Shown here piece by piece: positions 63,458 through 64,000 of a stretch of DNA of 64,000 nucleotides (position 1 is the first letter of the stretch; each line of letters begins with the position of its first letter). The notes under the pieces are model-generated. The model made no database searches. It saw only the letters and a list, made by a program, of their open reading frames with translations, and was not told the DNA's origin. The translations under genes were made by a program, and so were the position numbers. The DNA comes from Nostoc sp. NIES-4103 (lineage in GTDB: Bacteria > Cyanobacteriota > Cyanobacteriia > Cyanobacteriales > Nostocaceae): NCBI RefSeq assembly GCF_002368335.1, contig NZ_AP018288.1, positions 8,297,787 to 8,361,786 of the forward strand. Reading direction: 5' to 3'.

Positions 63458-64000
63458 ATGTTGTGCATTAATACAGAAGTAAAAGATTCTAATATACCGA
63501 ATGCAGGAAAGGGATTATTTAGTTTAGAATTTGCCCCTAAAGGAAGTATCATCTTCATTCCAGCGACTATTTTTACTTCCAAAAAACTTGTTTTAGAAGA
63601 AGAGTATAGAGAAGAGTTGAGCAAAGTAGATAAATTTCCTATTAATGCTACCAGTAGATGGGGTGGTCATTACTTTTTAGACTCTCGTGAACCCCATGGT
63701 AATACAGTCTATATTGACAATACAGACTATATTAATCATGCTAGTAATCCTAATCTTTTGTCCTGTTTGGGTTTCTTGTTTGCTTTAGATAATATTAATT
63801 TTGGAGATGAGTTAACTTTAGATTATAGGTATATTGGAATTGAAAAAGAGGTGGAAGTTTTAACTAGCGATCAGGATATGATTATTGGTTTATCTACTAA
63901 GAAAGCCTTATTACAGTCAGCCAAACAGTTAATCAGCCTTTTAAATGAAATTGAAGATATCCATTGTTTTAATTTGCCTAGTCAACTGATTAAGCTTTTA
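63458..64000 (+). CDS. SET-domain protein (lysine methyltransferase-like), cut by window edge
   Basis: The frame from the ATG at 63458 stays open to the last base, giving 181 residues. NAGKGLFSLEFAPKGSIIF at the start is the SET-N motif. YINHASNPNLLSC (NHxxxPN) and FGDELTLDYRYIG (GxELxxDY) are the two diagnostic catalytic and SAM-site blocks. Spacing is as in small bacterial SET proteins that methylate lysine on protein targets or free substrates. The target is unknown, and no histone-like or obvious substrate gene is nearby. No clear Shine-Dalgarno site; AT-rich leader. The C-terminal continuation is not visible. Confidence 0.75.
   Translation, partial: MLCINTEVKDSNIPNAGKGLFSLEFAPKGSIIFIPATIFTSKKLVLEEEYREELSKVDKFPINATSRWGGHYFLDSREPHGNTVYIDNTDYINHASNPNLLSCLGFLFALDNINFGDELTLDYRYIGIEKEVEVLTSDQDMIIGLSTKKALLQSAKQLISLLNEIEDIHCFNLPSQLIKLL

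Noticed and set aside
1..64000. tRNA, rRNA, riboswitch or phage attachment sites
   Set aside because: I found no cloverleaf-like or conserved riboswitch element by reading, and no integrase gene; a covariance-model search would be needed to exclude weak ones.

Overview
The window looks like chromosome from a heterocyst-forming (Nostocales-type) cyanobacterium. The octamer GCGATCGC (HIP1) recurs throughout. Heptanucleotide tandem repeats (TTGACTT, GTCATTT, CCCCAGT/CCCTAGT, GGGAACA) and small MITE-like inverted-repeat elements fill the gaps. Several proteins are of types common in cyanobacteria: a TonB receptor with an AMIN domain, an HstK-type Ser/Thr-kinase/histidine-kinase giant, and a Slr1339-type protein. 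Basic housekeeping is represented only by pgk; the rest is mostly accessory.

Region 1 (1-32331, all minus strand) is one long hybrid NRPS/PKS operon, read from right to left. Its order is: fatty-acyl-AMP ligase with ACP and a Gly module; a stand-alone TauD-type oxygenase; a PKS module KS-AT-KR-carrier-E; a MycE-like methyltransferase; C-A(Ser)-T-E; C-T-C-TauD, which has no adenylation domain; [interface-like C]-A(Asp)-T-C-A(Gly)-T; C-A-T of unclear specificity; and a PKS that runs off the left edge. A fatty-acyl starter, an Asp-specific A domain and TauD-family hydroxylases together point to a beta-hydroxyaspartate lipopeptide siderophore of the cyanochelin type.

Region 2 (32332-42521) is the matching iron-handling block. 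A divergent TonB-dependent receptor follows a 25-bp perfect palindrome that resembles a Fur box. On the minus strand are two FecCD permeases, an FecE-type ATPase, a substrate-binding lipoprotein, a FhuF-like ferric-siderophore reductase and an EntS-like MFS exporter. Upstream of the permeases lies a decayed fragment that reads like a penicillin/AHL acylase. Regions 1 and 2 therefore cover synthesis, export, recapture, import and iron release.

Region 3 (42522-54547) is a mixed accessory stretch: two paralogous von Willebrand A proteins with a Slr1339-type coiled-coil protein; an HxlR regulator divergent from an azoreductase; a small 2TM protein; a fusion of a DUF2236/MpaB-like (polyisoprenoid-oxygenase-related) domain with a cis-prenyltransferase; pgk; a universal stress protein; and a TetR regulator divergent from a sterol-glucosyltransferase-like enzyme, with a clear operator.

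Region 4 (54548-64000) holds the 1796-residue kinase/ATPase/GAF/histidine-kinase protein, a repeat- and relic-rich gap, a haem-oxygenase-fold di-iron candidate, a DUF554 membrane protein, an IS630 transposase relic and the start of a SET-domain protein cut by the right edge.

All functional statements come from reading motifs by eye. Substrate predictions use manually aligned A-domain specificity residues and are inference.
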